Shown: positions 51,366-60,172 of the stretch, piece by piece | Position numbering within the stretch: the stretch's first letter is position 1 | Layout of the letters: each line of letters starts with the position of its first letter | Source of the DNA: an uncultured Caryophanales bacterium | GTDB taxonomy: Bacteria; Bacillota_I; Bacilli_A; RF39; UBA660 | Assembly (NCBI GenBank): GCA_949948745.1 | Contig: CATLHA010000007.1 | Span: forward strand, 1 to 64,000 | Length of the DNA: 64,000 nt | Direction: 5' to 3' | Position numbers and translations under genes: made by a program | The notes under the pieces: model-generated | Told to the model about the DNA's origin: nothing | The model's database searches: none | Seen by the model: the letters and a program-made list of their open reading frames with translations, nothing else

Positions 51366-51890
51366 TTATTTTTCATTTACATTTCTTAATAATTTTTCAC
51401 TAATTAAATAGTTTCCTATAAAGCTAATTGTGAAAATTACTATGAAACTTAAAATTGTTGATAAAATAATTGTTGTCATAATATTTCCTAATAGAAAATC
51501 ATAAAAATTAATAAAAATTCTATCAGATGAAATAGCTAAAAAAAGAATACAGGTTACTGTTAGGGATAAAATACACCCTTCTGTTACATAAGTTTTTAGA
51601 CGTTCTTTCTTTTTCTTTTTAGATAATTTTTTGCGAATATTTTTTCCGTCATTTTTTATAATATGAACATATTCAATTACTAATGACAATACTAATATTA
51701 ACATCAATTCTAAAAAGCAATTATCTAATCCATCATACTTAAAATATTTATAAATACAAGCAATTGATAGATATAAATAAGCTACTATCATTAGTCCATA
51801 ATATATCATTGTACTAGTTTGCTGTTTTTTCTTAGTTCCTCTACCTGTTTTTTTTCTTATCGATTTTTTTTCTTTTTTCATAATACTCAA
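51366..51890 (-). CDS. Hypothetical four-TM membrane protein with basic N-terminus
   Basis: MSIMKKEKKSIRKKTGRGTKKKQQ then multiple hydrophobic segments. Confidence 0.55.
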   Translation of the reverse strand: MSIMKKEKKSIRKKTGRGTKKKQQTSTMIYYGLMIVAYLYLSIACIYKYFKYDGLDNCFLELMLILVLSLVIEYVHIIKNDGKNIRKKLSKKKKKERLKTYVTEGCILSLTVTCILFLAISSDRIFINFYDFLLGNIMTTIILSTILSFIVIFTISFIGNYLISEKLLRNVNEK

Positions 51891-52006
51891 ACGCCTCCAT
51901 TTTTATTCTACCCAAAATATACCATAAACTTTTTAAAAAGTAAACTATACTTTTTCAATTTTCATGAAAGAAATTTAATTCTATTCAATTATAAATATTA
52001 TATTTT

Positions 52007-52360
52007 TTAATTATTATTTTGCTCTACTTTCTCTATCATTTCTCTTATTCTAATAGATTTATCTGATAATCTATTGATTTCGTTTGCTGTCATTCTTTCA
52101 TATTCTTCTGAATCATAAGACCAATTTTTCATCACTTCAGATAAATTAATATATCTTTCAATTATTTCTTTGGTTTTACTATTATAAATTGCTAAATATT
52201 CAGACACATTTTTACTTAGACTATCTCCTCTTTTATAGATAATACTATTTATTTCTGCCAACTCTTCTCTAATAGTATTACAGGCTATTCTTAACTTTTC
52301 TGCTTGATTTTTAATTACATTTGCTTGTTTTTCTAATTCAATCATGTCAATTTCTGCCAT
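52007..52360 (-). CDS. WXG100-like small helical protein, type A copy 2
   Basis: 117 aa, helical; similar in length and pattern to 52902-53261 (LEKQANVIKNQAEKL.., ..VMKNW..). Confidence 0.5.
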   Translation of the reverse strand: MAEIDMIELEKQANVIKNQAEKLRIACNTIREELAEINSIIYKRGDSLSKNVSEYLAIYNSKTKEIIERYINLSEVMKNWSYDSEEYERMTANEINRLSDKSIRIREMIEKVEQNNN

Positions 52361-52375
52361 ATCGATATTCCTTTC

Positions 52376-52684
52376 TTATTCGTTATTATTATTTTTATTA
52401 ATTGCCTCTATATTGTCAGCTAAAATTTCAATTTGATTTGATAGTACTATTGTATCTTCTGCTAGTCTTGTAAGCCTTTCTGTTATTTTTTTTAATTCAT
52501 CTCTTACTTCTTCGCCAATTATTGTTTCTTCAGACCAAAATTCTATAGAATTTACTGCATTTTTTAAAATATTACATTGGTTTAATAGACCGAATTCTGT
52601 ATATGCACTACAATATTCTATAACTCTTTGCTTATGTTCTCTTAATTTTTCAATTTCTTCAGAGCTTAGTTGCATTACTTTCAC
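52376..52684 (-). CDS. WXG100-like small helical protein, type B copy 2
   Basis: IEKLREHKQRVIEYCSAYTEFGLLNQCNILKNAVNSIEFWSEE versus LEEIRQHKDRIVELCGKSGQSGLFDQCNTFNYVVKHLDDWASE. Confidence 0.55.
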   Translation of the reverse strand: MKVMQLSSEEIEKLREHKQRVIEYCSAYTEFGLLNQCNILKNAVNSIEFWSEETIIGEEVRDELKKITERLTRLAEDTIVLSNQIEILADNIEAINKNNNNE

Positions 52685-52901
52685 CTATCCTTCATGTATA
52701 TTATATATTTTATGATATAGTTTTTCTATATGTCAATAATAAAGGCTGAAAAGAACAAAAGAATTGGCCTCAGTTTCTACCGAATTTTCCTTGACAAATT
52801 AAGATAAAAAGTATTTTAAAAAAAAGTTTCTCTCTATAAAAAAAGACACTCTTAAAATAGAATGTCTTCTTTCAAATACTATAACCTGTTCAAAATTTAA
52901 A

Positions 52902-53261
52902 TTAACTATTTAAAGTATTTAACATAGCACTAATTTTAGCAACTGGTTCATTTAATCTTCCAATTACCCCAGCAGCTCTTTGTTCTTCACGTTCTGTTTC
53001 TAAAGCCCAATTTCTCATTTCACCTGCTAAATTATGAAAATGAGTACTGGCTTTTTTATGAATTGCTATAAAAGTTTCAGCATATTCTTCTACACTTATC
53101 CATCTTTGAAGGTCCTCTTGACTACTATTACGAATAATATTATAAATAGCTTGCAATTCTTGAATTATTTGGTCACTTGTACTATCAAGATTTTCAGCTT
53201 GAGTATCAAGTCTACCAGCTTGTCTTCTAATTTCTTCTATATTAAAATCCACTTGTGCCAT
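52902..53261 (-). CDS. WXG100-like small helical protein, type A copy 1
   Basis: MAQVDFNIEEIRRQAGRLDTQAENLDSTSDQIIQELQAIYNII...MRNWALETEREEQRAAGVIGRL. Confidence 0.55.
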   Translation of the reverse strand: MAQVDFNIEEIRRQAGRLDTQAENLDSTSDQIIQELQAIYNIIRNSSQEDLQRWISVEEYAETFIAIHKKASTHFHNLAGEMRNWALETEREEQRAAGVIGRLNEPVAKISAMLNTLNS

Positions 53262-53282
53262 TTTATTTGGTCTCCTTTCTCA

Positions 53283-53615
53283 TTATAGATTTGCTCCAAC
53301 GTCAGGAACAATTTTTGTTATAGGGCCATCTGGATTATTAATATTTTGAAGATTATTCACCAATTCATCTATATAATTTGTTAATATTACCGTATTTTCA
53401 GTTAATTCAGTAACTCCAGCAGCAACTGTGCTAACTTGCTCTTTGATTGCCTCAATTCTTGGTACCTCTGATGCCCAATCATCTAAGTGTTTGACTACAT
53501 AATTAAATGTATTACATTGATCAAATAATCCTGATTGTCCACTCTTTCCACAAAGCTCTACAATTCTATCTTTATGTTGTCTGATTTCTTCTAATTGTGT
53601 CATTCCTAATGCCAT
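53283..53615 (-). CDS. WXG100-like small helical protein, type B copy 1
   Basis: MALGMTQLEEIRQHKDRIVELCGKSGQSGLFDQCNTFNYVVKHLDDWASE; start refined after GGAGGG. Confidence 0.55.
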   Translation of the reverse strand: MALGMTQLEEIRQHKDRIVELCGKSGQSGLFDQCNTFNYVVKHLDDWASEVPRIEAIKEQVSTVAAGVTELTENTVILTNYIDELVNNLQNINNPDGPITKIVPDVGANL

Positions 53616-53746
53616 AGTATATCCCTCCAATTCTCCTCTATTTTATTTTATATTAGCATGTTGTAATTTAAAATTCAATATAGTGTCAATATCTTTACAG
53701 GATATTTACAATGTGATTTACTCAAAAGAAAAAGAGTATATATATA

Positions 53747-54319
53747 TTATAATATTTCCTCTTTATACTTTGATTGATATAAGTCTTTACTTTCTTCCTT
53801 ATTTTCCTCTACCTTTAATTCCTCTATTTTGGGCAAATCTTCAATAGTAGATAAACCAAAATAATTTAAGAAATCACTTGTAGTTTTATATAGTATAGGC
53901 CTTCCTATAGCATCACTTCTACCTACCTCTTTTATCAAGTTTTTTGCAACTAATTTTCTAACTACCTGTGCACTTCCCACTCCTCGAATTTCATCAATTT
54001 CTATCCTAGTTACCGGTTCATTATAGGCAATGATTGCTAGGGTTTCTAATGCTGCTTGACTAAGTGTATTACTTTCTGGATTCTCAATTAATTTTTGATA
54101 GTAATCTTTATGCTCCTTTTTTGTTGTTAATTTAAAAGTATTCCCTAAAAAAGTTAATCGAATCCCACTATTTTCTTTTTCATATTTTTCCTTTAAGTGA
54201 CCAAGAATTTGAGATACTTCTTCCTTTTCTATTTCTAATATCTCGGTTAGTTGTGTAAGAGTTAATCCATCTTCTCCTACAACAAACAATAATCCTTCTG
54301 TTACTGCTTCTTTATTCAT
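53747..54319 (-). CDS. scpB: Segregation and condensation protein B
   Basis: EGLLFVVGEDGLTLTQLTEIL, LSQAALETLAIIAYNEPVTRIEIDEIRGV. Confidence 0.95.
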   Translation of the reverse strand: MNKEAVTEGLLFVVGEDGLTLTQLTEILEIEKEEVSQILGHLKEKYEKENSGIRLTFLGNTFKLTTKKEHKDYYQKLIENPESNTLSQAALETLAIIAYNEPVTRIEIDEIRGVGSAQVVRKLVAKNLIKEVGRSDAIGRPILYKTTSDFLNYFGLSTIEDLPKIEELKVEENKEESKDLYQSKYKEEIL

Positions 54320-55032
54320 TGTAGTTCCTCCACTGTAATTGAATCAAAGTTATTCTCTTGTCTAATAAATAATTCGTTTTTTCTTGCCATTTCTAAAATT
54401 GCTAAAAATGTTACCACAATATATTCTTTTGTTACTATTTCAAAAAGTTCAAAAAAATCAACTTTTTTCTTATTATGCAATATATTGCGTATACTTTTTC
54501 TTCTATCTTCTACAGAAATTTCTTTCTTTGTAACTGTTGTTTCTAATGGTTTTTCTTCTTCTTTTCTTTTTAAAAATTTTTCAAATGCTCTCATCAGATC
54601 ATCAAGACCTAAATCACTATTTATTACTACACCATCTTCTTCATATTCCTTTAAACTCTCTGGGAGCTTTGTATAAAAACCTTGACGTTCTTTTGATAAT
54701 TCTTTTAATCTCTCTGTGATATCTTTATATTGTTGATATTCAATTAATCTTTTAATTAGAACCTCTCTTGGATCCTCTTCTTCAGCATTTTCCTCTTCCT
54801 GTACTCTTGGTAAAAGAAGTCTTGATTTCATTTCTATTAATTCGCTTGCCATTACTAAGTACTCACTTGCAACATCCAAATTTAAAGATTCCATTTTTTT
54901 TATATAATCCAGGTATTGTGTTGCAATTTCAACAACATCAATATCCCAAATATCTACTTTTGATTCTTTAATCAAGTGAAGAAGCAAATCTAGAGGTCCT
55001 TCAAATGCATCAATTTTAATTTCGTATTCCAT
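54316..55032 (-). CDS. scpA: Segregation and condensation protein A
   Basis: MEYEIKIDAFEGPLDLLLHLIKESKVDIWDIDVVEIATQYLDYI; start refined after GGAGGGC. Confidence 0.95.
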   Translation of the reverse strand: MEYEIKIDAFEGPLDLLLHLIKESKVDIWDIDVVEIATQYLDYIKKMESLNLDVASEYLVMASELIEMKSRLLLPRVQEEENAEEEDPREVLIKRLIEYQQYKDITERLKELSKERQGFYTKLPESLKEYEEDGVVINSDLGLDDLMRAFEKFLKRKEEEKPLETTVTKKEISVEDRRKSIRNILHNKKKVDFFELFEIVTKEYIVVTFLAILEMARKNELFIRQENNFDSITVEELQ

Positions 55033-55145
55033 TTGCCCTCCTACTTTCTTAAAATATATTAATATTATACCATAAGTTCTACTATTTGTGATATACTTTT
55101 CATGCACTAAACTATGAAAAATAAATTGATATAAAGGAATGAGTT

Positions 55146-55448
55146 ATGAAAAGATTTACTATGAAAGATGAAAACTTTGTTTGTGAGAATTGCAATAGAG
55201 AAATTGAAAAATTAAATTATACTGCAAGAGATCATTGTCCTTATTGCCTTTATTCAAAACATGTAGACATTTTCCCAGGAGACAGAGAAAATTCTTGTCA
55301 TGGTTTATTAAAACCAATTGGCGTAGAAAAATTTAAAGATACTTACAAAATTATCTATCGTTGTGAAAAGTGTCATGAAATGCATAAAAATATTATGGCT
55401 AGAGATGATGACATGGATGTTATTATTGAACTATCCAAGCAAAATTAA
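55146..55448 (+). CDS. RNHCP-domain zinc-binding protein
   Basis: NFVCENCNREIEKLNYTARDHCPYCLYSKHVDIFPGDRENSCHGLLKPIG. Confidence 0.85.
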   Translation: MKRFTMKDENFVCENCNREIEKLNYTARDHCPYCLYSKHVDIFPGDRENSCHGLLKPIGVEKFKDTYKIIYRCEKCHEMHKNIMARDDDMDVIIELSKQN

Positions 55449-55488
55449 AAAGAGGAAATCAGATATAAATCAATGATTTCTTCTTTTT

Positions 55489-56214
55489 CTATCTCGGAAC
55501 ATATAGTAGTCTTTTTGCTCCTTCATAATTTTTCTTTTGTAAATCTTCTAAACTCATTCCAAAGGCCAATGCTTGAATAAATAATTTTTGATTGTAAGTA
55601 ACTTGTTCCCCTATCTTATTTGCTGTCCTATTAAGTCCCTGATTGGCAACAGATAGTCTACTATTTGGAACTTGAAGTCTTAGATTCAGTAATTCCTTTG
55701 AAATATTTCTAATAGATATCTTTACCAACTCCTGTCTTTCTTTATAGTCTTTCAATAAATCTTCTTTAGTATTTATATTTTTTTCCTTATCTAATTTATT
55801 ACAGATAGATGTTTTGATATAATTCCAAGTATTAAATACACCCTCATATAGATAAATATTGCTTGAATTTTCCTTAAAAAATGGCTCAAATTGATTTAAA
55901 CTTTTCCAACCTGACTGATAAATATTAGAACGTATCATACGAAAGTCTCCACCTTTGTTATTTCCTGCAGCTCTAAATGAATATAGTGGAAAAAATTCTA
56001 CATCATAGTAATTCAATTGTGATAATAATTCTAAACATTGTTCTTCATATTGTGAATAAAATTCTGGTAATCTATCACTTTGATATTCTTCTGGTAATAA
56101 TTTTTCCTGTTCTTTCTTCTCTATTACTTTTTCAAGTTCTATTTGTAATTCCTGACTTTCTACAATTTTTCTAATTATAAGCAATTCCTCTAATGGTAAT
56201 TTTGATAAATCCAT
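55489..56214 (-). CDS. Hypothetical protein
   Basis: Start MDLSKLPLEELLIIRKIVESQELQIELEKVIEKKEQEKL preceded by AAGGAG. Confidence 0.55.
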   Translation of the reverse strand: MDLSKLPLEELLIIRKIVESQELQIELEKVIEKKEQEKLLPEEYQSDRLPEFYSQYEEQCLELLSQLNYYDVEFFPLYSFRAAGNNKGGDFRMIRSNIYQSGWKSLNQFEPFFKENSSNIYLYEGVFNTWNYIKTSICNKLDKEKNINTKEDLLKDYKERQELVKISIRNISKELLNLRLQVPNSRLSVANQGLNRTANKIGEQVTYNQKLFIQALAFGMSLEDLQKKNYEGAKRLLYVPR

Positions 56215-56314
56215 ATAATTTTTCTCCTTTTTAATGTTTCTTATTATATCAAAAATCATTTGATTATCAAGGAAATTAGCAAAAATTATAAATCTTATTG
56301 TTTTACTTTTATAA

Positions 56315-56359
56315 TTATTGTATAATAGCTTTTACTAGCAAGGGGGGGTAGGTTAAACA
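56315..56359 (+). promoter_or_regulatory. Putative -10 (TATAAT) and G7-containing leader/RBS of the paralog family
   Basis: attgtataatagcttttactagcaagggggggtaggttaaacaatg. Confidence 0.45.
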
Positions 56360-56941
56360 ATGAAAAAAGTTACTTTAGTACAACAAGTCGCAAATTTAAA
56401 AGAATATTATCAAATGAGAAAGGTTGGTCAATTACCACTAGTACTTAGTTTAACTAATGAACAAATGTCTATTTTATTAGAGGCACCTGTGAAAGATTCT
56501 ATGAGTATTAAACATTTATATATTAAAGCTTATATGAGAAATGAAGAGGGAGTTCATTATTTACATTTAAGAGGTCATGTTTTACGTAAACTTATTGAAC
56601 AAGGGGAAATTTGTATTCCAAAATTTTTAGATTTTAATAAAAAAACAAAATTTGTAGATTATATCACAGCTGATTTTTCTGTAGATGTTGGTCCATTTAT
56701 TGTATTCCGTGGTACAAAAAGATTATTTGAAAAAAATCAAGCAAAGTATAGTCTGCAAAAAAACACTGATAAAAACCAAGGATTAATTTCGACATTTATT
56801 TCTTCTATTGATGAATCTAAGGAAACAGAAGAGGAAGAATTTGAAAATTTATGTGTACAAGCTATATATCAAGAAAGAGAAAATAATCAAGGAAACAAAA
56901 GACCAAAACAAATTTGTAAATCATTTGACGAATATATATAA
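56360..56941 (+). CDS. Unknown-family paralog 1 of 3
   Basis: VTLVQQVANLKEYYQMRKVGQLPLVLSLTNEQMSIL...IKHLY...LRKLIEQGEICIPKFLDFNKKTKFVDYITADFSVDVGPFIVFRGTKRLFEKNQAKYSLQKN. Confidence 0.7.
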   Translation: MKKVTLVQQVANLKEYYQMRKVGQLPLVLSLTNEQMSILLEAPVKDSMSIKHLYIKAYMRNEEGVHYLHLRGHVLRKLIEQGEICIPKFLDFNKKTKFVDYITADFSVDVGPFIVFRGTKRLFEKNQAKYSLQKNTDKNQGLISTFISSIDESKETEEEEFENLCVQAIYQERENNQGNKRPKQICKSFDEYI

Positions 56942-57043
56942 TTGCTTTTTTAGACTATTTTAGAAATCATTTTGGTTTCTTTTTTCTTGTGTATTTTTGT
57001 CTAATTGGTTATAATAAATAACAATCAAGAAAAGAGGAATATT

Positions 57044-57634
57044 ATGATAAAACAAAAAAAGACTATAACTTTAGTACAGACTGTTGCTGACATTTTTGAA
57101 TATCACGAAATGAGGGAGAACAACCAGTTGCCACTTGTACTTAATTTATCCGATTATGAAATGGAATTTTTATTTGATGGGAGACCATCAAAACCAATCA
57201 GTATTAAAAATTTATATCGTCCATCTTATATGTCAAATAAAAAAAACATGAATTACTTATTTTTAAATAGTGATTCCTTACGTGAATTGATTGAACATGG
57301 AAAAATTTTTATTCCTGATTTTATTGCCTCTGATGGAGAAGTAAAATATGTGGATTATGTTAGTGAATCTTATTCAGTAGACTCTGGTGATCTTCTAGTT
57401 TTTAGGGATAGTAAAAGAATTTTTAGTAGTAATCAAAAAAAATGCAGTCTAAAGAAAAATAGAGTTACAATTACTCCTATGGAAATGAGAATCTCTAATA
57501 TTTCAGGAACGGTTCCTATGTTTTTAACTCCAGGACATAGTGCTGATAGTGAAGAATTGTTTATTCTATGTACTCAAGCAGTATACGATACTCAAGAAAA
57601 AAATAAACAAAAGCAAAAATCTATTAGTGAGTAA
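57044..57634 (+). CDS. Unknown-family paralog 2 of 3
   Basis: ITLVQTVADIFEYHEMRENNQLPLVLNLSDYEMEFL...LRELIEHGKIFIPDFIASDGEVKYVDYVSESYSVDSGDLLVFRDSKRIFSSNQKKCSLKKN; start refined to MIKQ after AGAGGA. Confidence 0.7.
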   Translation: MIKQKKTITLVQTVADIFEYHEMRENNQLPLVLNLSDYEMEFLFDGRPSKPISIKNLYRPSYMSNKKNMNYLFLNSDSLRELIEHGKIFIPDFIASDGEVKYVDYVSESYSVDSGDLLVFRDSKRIFSSNQKKCSLKKNRVTITPMEMRISNISGTVPMFLTPGHSADSEELFILCTQAVYDTQEKNKQKQKSISE

Positions 57635-57668
57635 TTATAATATTAGACTATAGGAAAATTAAAATAAT

Positions 57669-58238
57669 ATGGCAAATCAAAGAATTATATTGGTACAAAC
57701 TATTGGAGATTTAGAAGAATTTTATGAACTGCGTGATAAAAATATTTTACCGTTAGTATTAAAATTATATAAGAATGAAATTGATATTTTAAAGATTAAA
57801 AGTTTTGATCATTCACCTAGTTCTATTAGTGTTCCATATCTTTATAAAACTAGTGCAAGATATAATGGAAATCAAGAATATCTCACCTTGTGGGAAAACT
57901 CATTACAAGAATTGATTGAAAAACGTAGAATCTACATTCCAGAATTTATTGATATTGATGCGAATAGAAAATATGTTGATTATATTTTACAAACTTATCA
58001 TTCAGTTTTTGAAGATCAAGAGTATGCAAATTTTCTTTGTACGGATTATCGTCATAAAATTCTCTTTCGAGATAAAAAGAGAATATTTGAGAAATTATGT
58101 TCTAATAGAGATTTCGTTCACGGACAATCTGTAGAAAATTCAAGTACTAAAAATTTATCTGATTTAGTTAGTGAAACTTTAGAAAATATAGAAAAGATAG
58201 AACAGAATAAGGAAAAAATAAAATCATTATTCAATTAG
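57669..58238 (+). CDS. Unknown-family paralog 3 of 3
   Basis: IILVQTIGDLEEFYELRDKNILPLVLKLYKNEIDIL...LQELIEKRRIYIPEFIDIDANRKYVDYILQTYH...ILFRDKKRIFEKL. Confidence 0.7.
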   Translation: MANQRIILVQTIGDLEEFYELRDKNILPLVLKLYKNEIDILKIKSFDHSPSSISVPYLYKTSARYNGNQEYLTLWENSLQELIEKRRIYIPEFIDIDANRKYVDYILQTYHSVFEDQEYANFLCTDYRHKILFRDKKRIFEKLCSNRDFVHGQSVENSSTKNLSDLVSETLENIEKIEQNKEKIKSLFN

Positions 58239-58270
58239 AAAAAGAGTTTGAATTTTCAAGCTCTTTTTAG
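58238..58270. terminator. Bidirectional-like terminator
   Basis: aaaaagagtttgaattttcaagctctttttag. Confidence 0.75.
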
Positions 58271-58617
58271 TTTTGTGGTCTAAAGAATAAACTAAATATA
58301 AATGTGAATACAATGGCGGCTGTAATTCCAGAAGCTGTTAAATCAAACATTCCCATTAATAGTCCCATAATTCCCATATCAGATGCTTTATCTAGAGCCC
58401 CATGGATTAGAGAATGACCAAAACTAGTAATTGGTACTAGTGCTCCTGAACCAACATAATTAATAATCTGATCATAAATACTGAAAGTATCCAAGAATGC
58501 TCCAACTACAACAAAAATACTTGTAATATGACCTGCTGTTAATTTTGTGTTATCTAATATAATTTGTCCTATTAAGCATATAAAACCACAAAATAGGAAG
58601 GATGTTAAGTAAATCAT
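58267..58617 (-). CDS. spoVAE: Stage V sporulation protein AE
   Basis: FLFCGFICLIGQIILDNTKLTAGHITSIFVVVGAFLD...GHSLIHGAL; in an operon with spoVAD. Confidence 0.93.
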   Translation of the reverse strand: MIYLTSFLFCGFICLIGQIILDNTKLTAGHITSIFVVVGAFLDTFSIYDQIINYVGSGALVPITSFGHSLIHGALDKASDMGIMGLLMGMFDLTASGITAAIVFTFIFSLFFRPQN

Positions 58618-59609
58618 TTAATTACCTCCAAACTTATCGCATGAGCAATACTTAATATATTTTCATGTTGATAAACAAATGTTGGAGAAAATAAAGCTCC
58701 TGTTGCAACTAATAAAACCTTTTTTAATTTTTTTTCTTTTAGCATTTTTAGAATTAAACTATAGTTTACTAAAGCACTACATACTGGACCTGATCCTCCA
58801 GCTTGTACTTCTTTTTGTCTTTCTAAGTCATATAACATTGTCCCACAATCATTGTATTTATCTTTAATATCTATTCCGTATTCCTTTTTCATAAAATCAA
58901 TCAATATTTCTTTTCCATACATTCCTAAGTCACCAGTTAAAATTAAATCATAGTAGTCTGGGGAACGATTTAAGTCTTCAAGATGTCTATAAATTGTATC
59001 CGCTGCAGCAGGAGCCATTACAGCACCCATGTTGAATGGATCCGTCTGATTATAATCCATAATTCTACCAATCGTGGAACTTTCTACTTTAATTCCTGAA
59101 TTTTCTGTTGATAATAGAATACTTGCTCCACCTGTTGCTGTAAAGGTTGCTGTTTTTGGCTTTGGAGCCCCATATTCTGTTGGGTTTCTAAACTGTTTTT
59201 CACTACTCATATTATGTGATGATGTCGCAGCAATCGCTGTTTTAATTTTTCCACCATCAATTAGACTACTTCCAATAATCATTCCCTCAATACTAGTAGC
59301 ACAAGCACTATAAATTCCAAGAAATGGGAATCCAAATTTTTCTGCCGAATAACAAGATGAAGTAATTTGATTTAGTAAATCTCCTGAAATAATTAGATCA
59401 ATTTCTTCCTGTTTTCTTTTTGTCTTTTTTAGTAATGTATCAATACTATCTGCTAGCACTTTTACCTCTGCTGTTTCCCATGTTTTTTCTCCATGATATA
59501 AATTATCAAAAGTTTTATCAAAATACTTTTTTAGTGGTCCCTCTGCCTCATAAGGGCCTGCAATTGTTGATGCATCTTCAACAAATACGTTTCTATATTG
59601 AAATGTCAT
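58614..59609 (-). CDS. spoVAD: Stage V sporulation protein AD
   Basis: GDLLNQITSSCYSAEKFGFPFLGIYSACATSIEGMIIGSSLIDGG; thiolase-like. Confidence 0.96.
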   Translation of the reverse strand: MTFQYRNVFVEDASTIAGPYEAEGPLKKYFDKTFDNLYHGEKTWETAEVKVLADSIDTLLKKTKRKQEEIDLIISGDLLNQITSSCYSAEKFGFPFLGIYSACATSIEGMIIGSSLIDGGKIKTAIAATSSHNMSSEKQFRNPTEYGAPKPKTATFTATGGASILLSTENSGIKVESSTIGRIMDYNQTDPFNMGAVMAPAAADTIYRHLEDLNRSPDYYDLILTGDLGMYGKEILIDFMKKEYGIDIKDKYNDCGTMLYDLERQKEVQAGGSGPVCSALVNYSLILKMLKEKKLKKVLLVATGALFSPTFVYQHENILSIAHAISLEVIK

Positions 59610-59613
59610 TTTT

Positions 59614-60054
59614 CTAACCTCCCATAATTAACAATCGTAATAATCCAAAAAACCATGCAGATACCACTCCGTAAAGAATTACGCTACCTGCTAGCTTAAA
59701 AATATTACTACCTAATCCAAAAATTGGTCCTTCTTTTCGATATTCAATACCAGCACTAGTCATTGAATGTGCAAATCCAGTAATTGGAATAATTAATCCA
59801 CATTTACAAAAATTCACCCATTTATCAAAAAAACCAAGGGCGGTAAATAAACTTGCTACAAATATTAATGTTACTAGCATAAATGTAGCTGCATCTTTTG
59901 TTGAAATATCAAAAAACTTTGAATAAAATTCTGTTAACAGTTGGCCAATCACCCCAACAATTCCCCCGGATACGAATGCTATAAAAGCGTTTTGTGATCT
60001 AGTTTCTGTTGGCTTATGACTTGCCACTATTTCTTCATATTTTTTCTTTTCCAT
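59614..60054 (-). CDS. spoVAC: Stage V sporulation protein AC
   Basis: NAFIAFVSGGIVGVIGQLLTEFY...PITGFAHSMTSAGIEYRKEGPIFGLGSNIFKLAGSVILYG. Confidence 0.95.
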   Translation of the reverse strand: MEKKKYEEIVASHKPTETRSQNAFIAFVSGGIVGVIGQLLTEFYSKFFDISTKDAATFMLVTLIFVASLFTALGFFDKWVNFCKCGLIIPITGFAHSMTSAGIEYRKEGPIFGLGSNIFKLAGSVILYGVVSAWFFGLLRLLIMGG

Positions 60055-60172
60055 AAAATCACCTATTTCTAGTATTTTCCATTCTTTTGATTTTATTCTT
60101 TTTATTTATTTTTTTTTAAATATATGATATTATTTTGTATAGGATAAGAATATAGAAATGTGGTGAAAAGTC

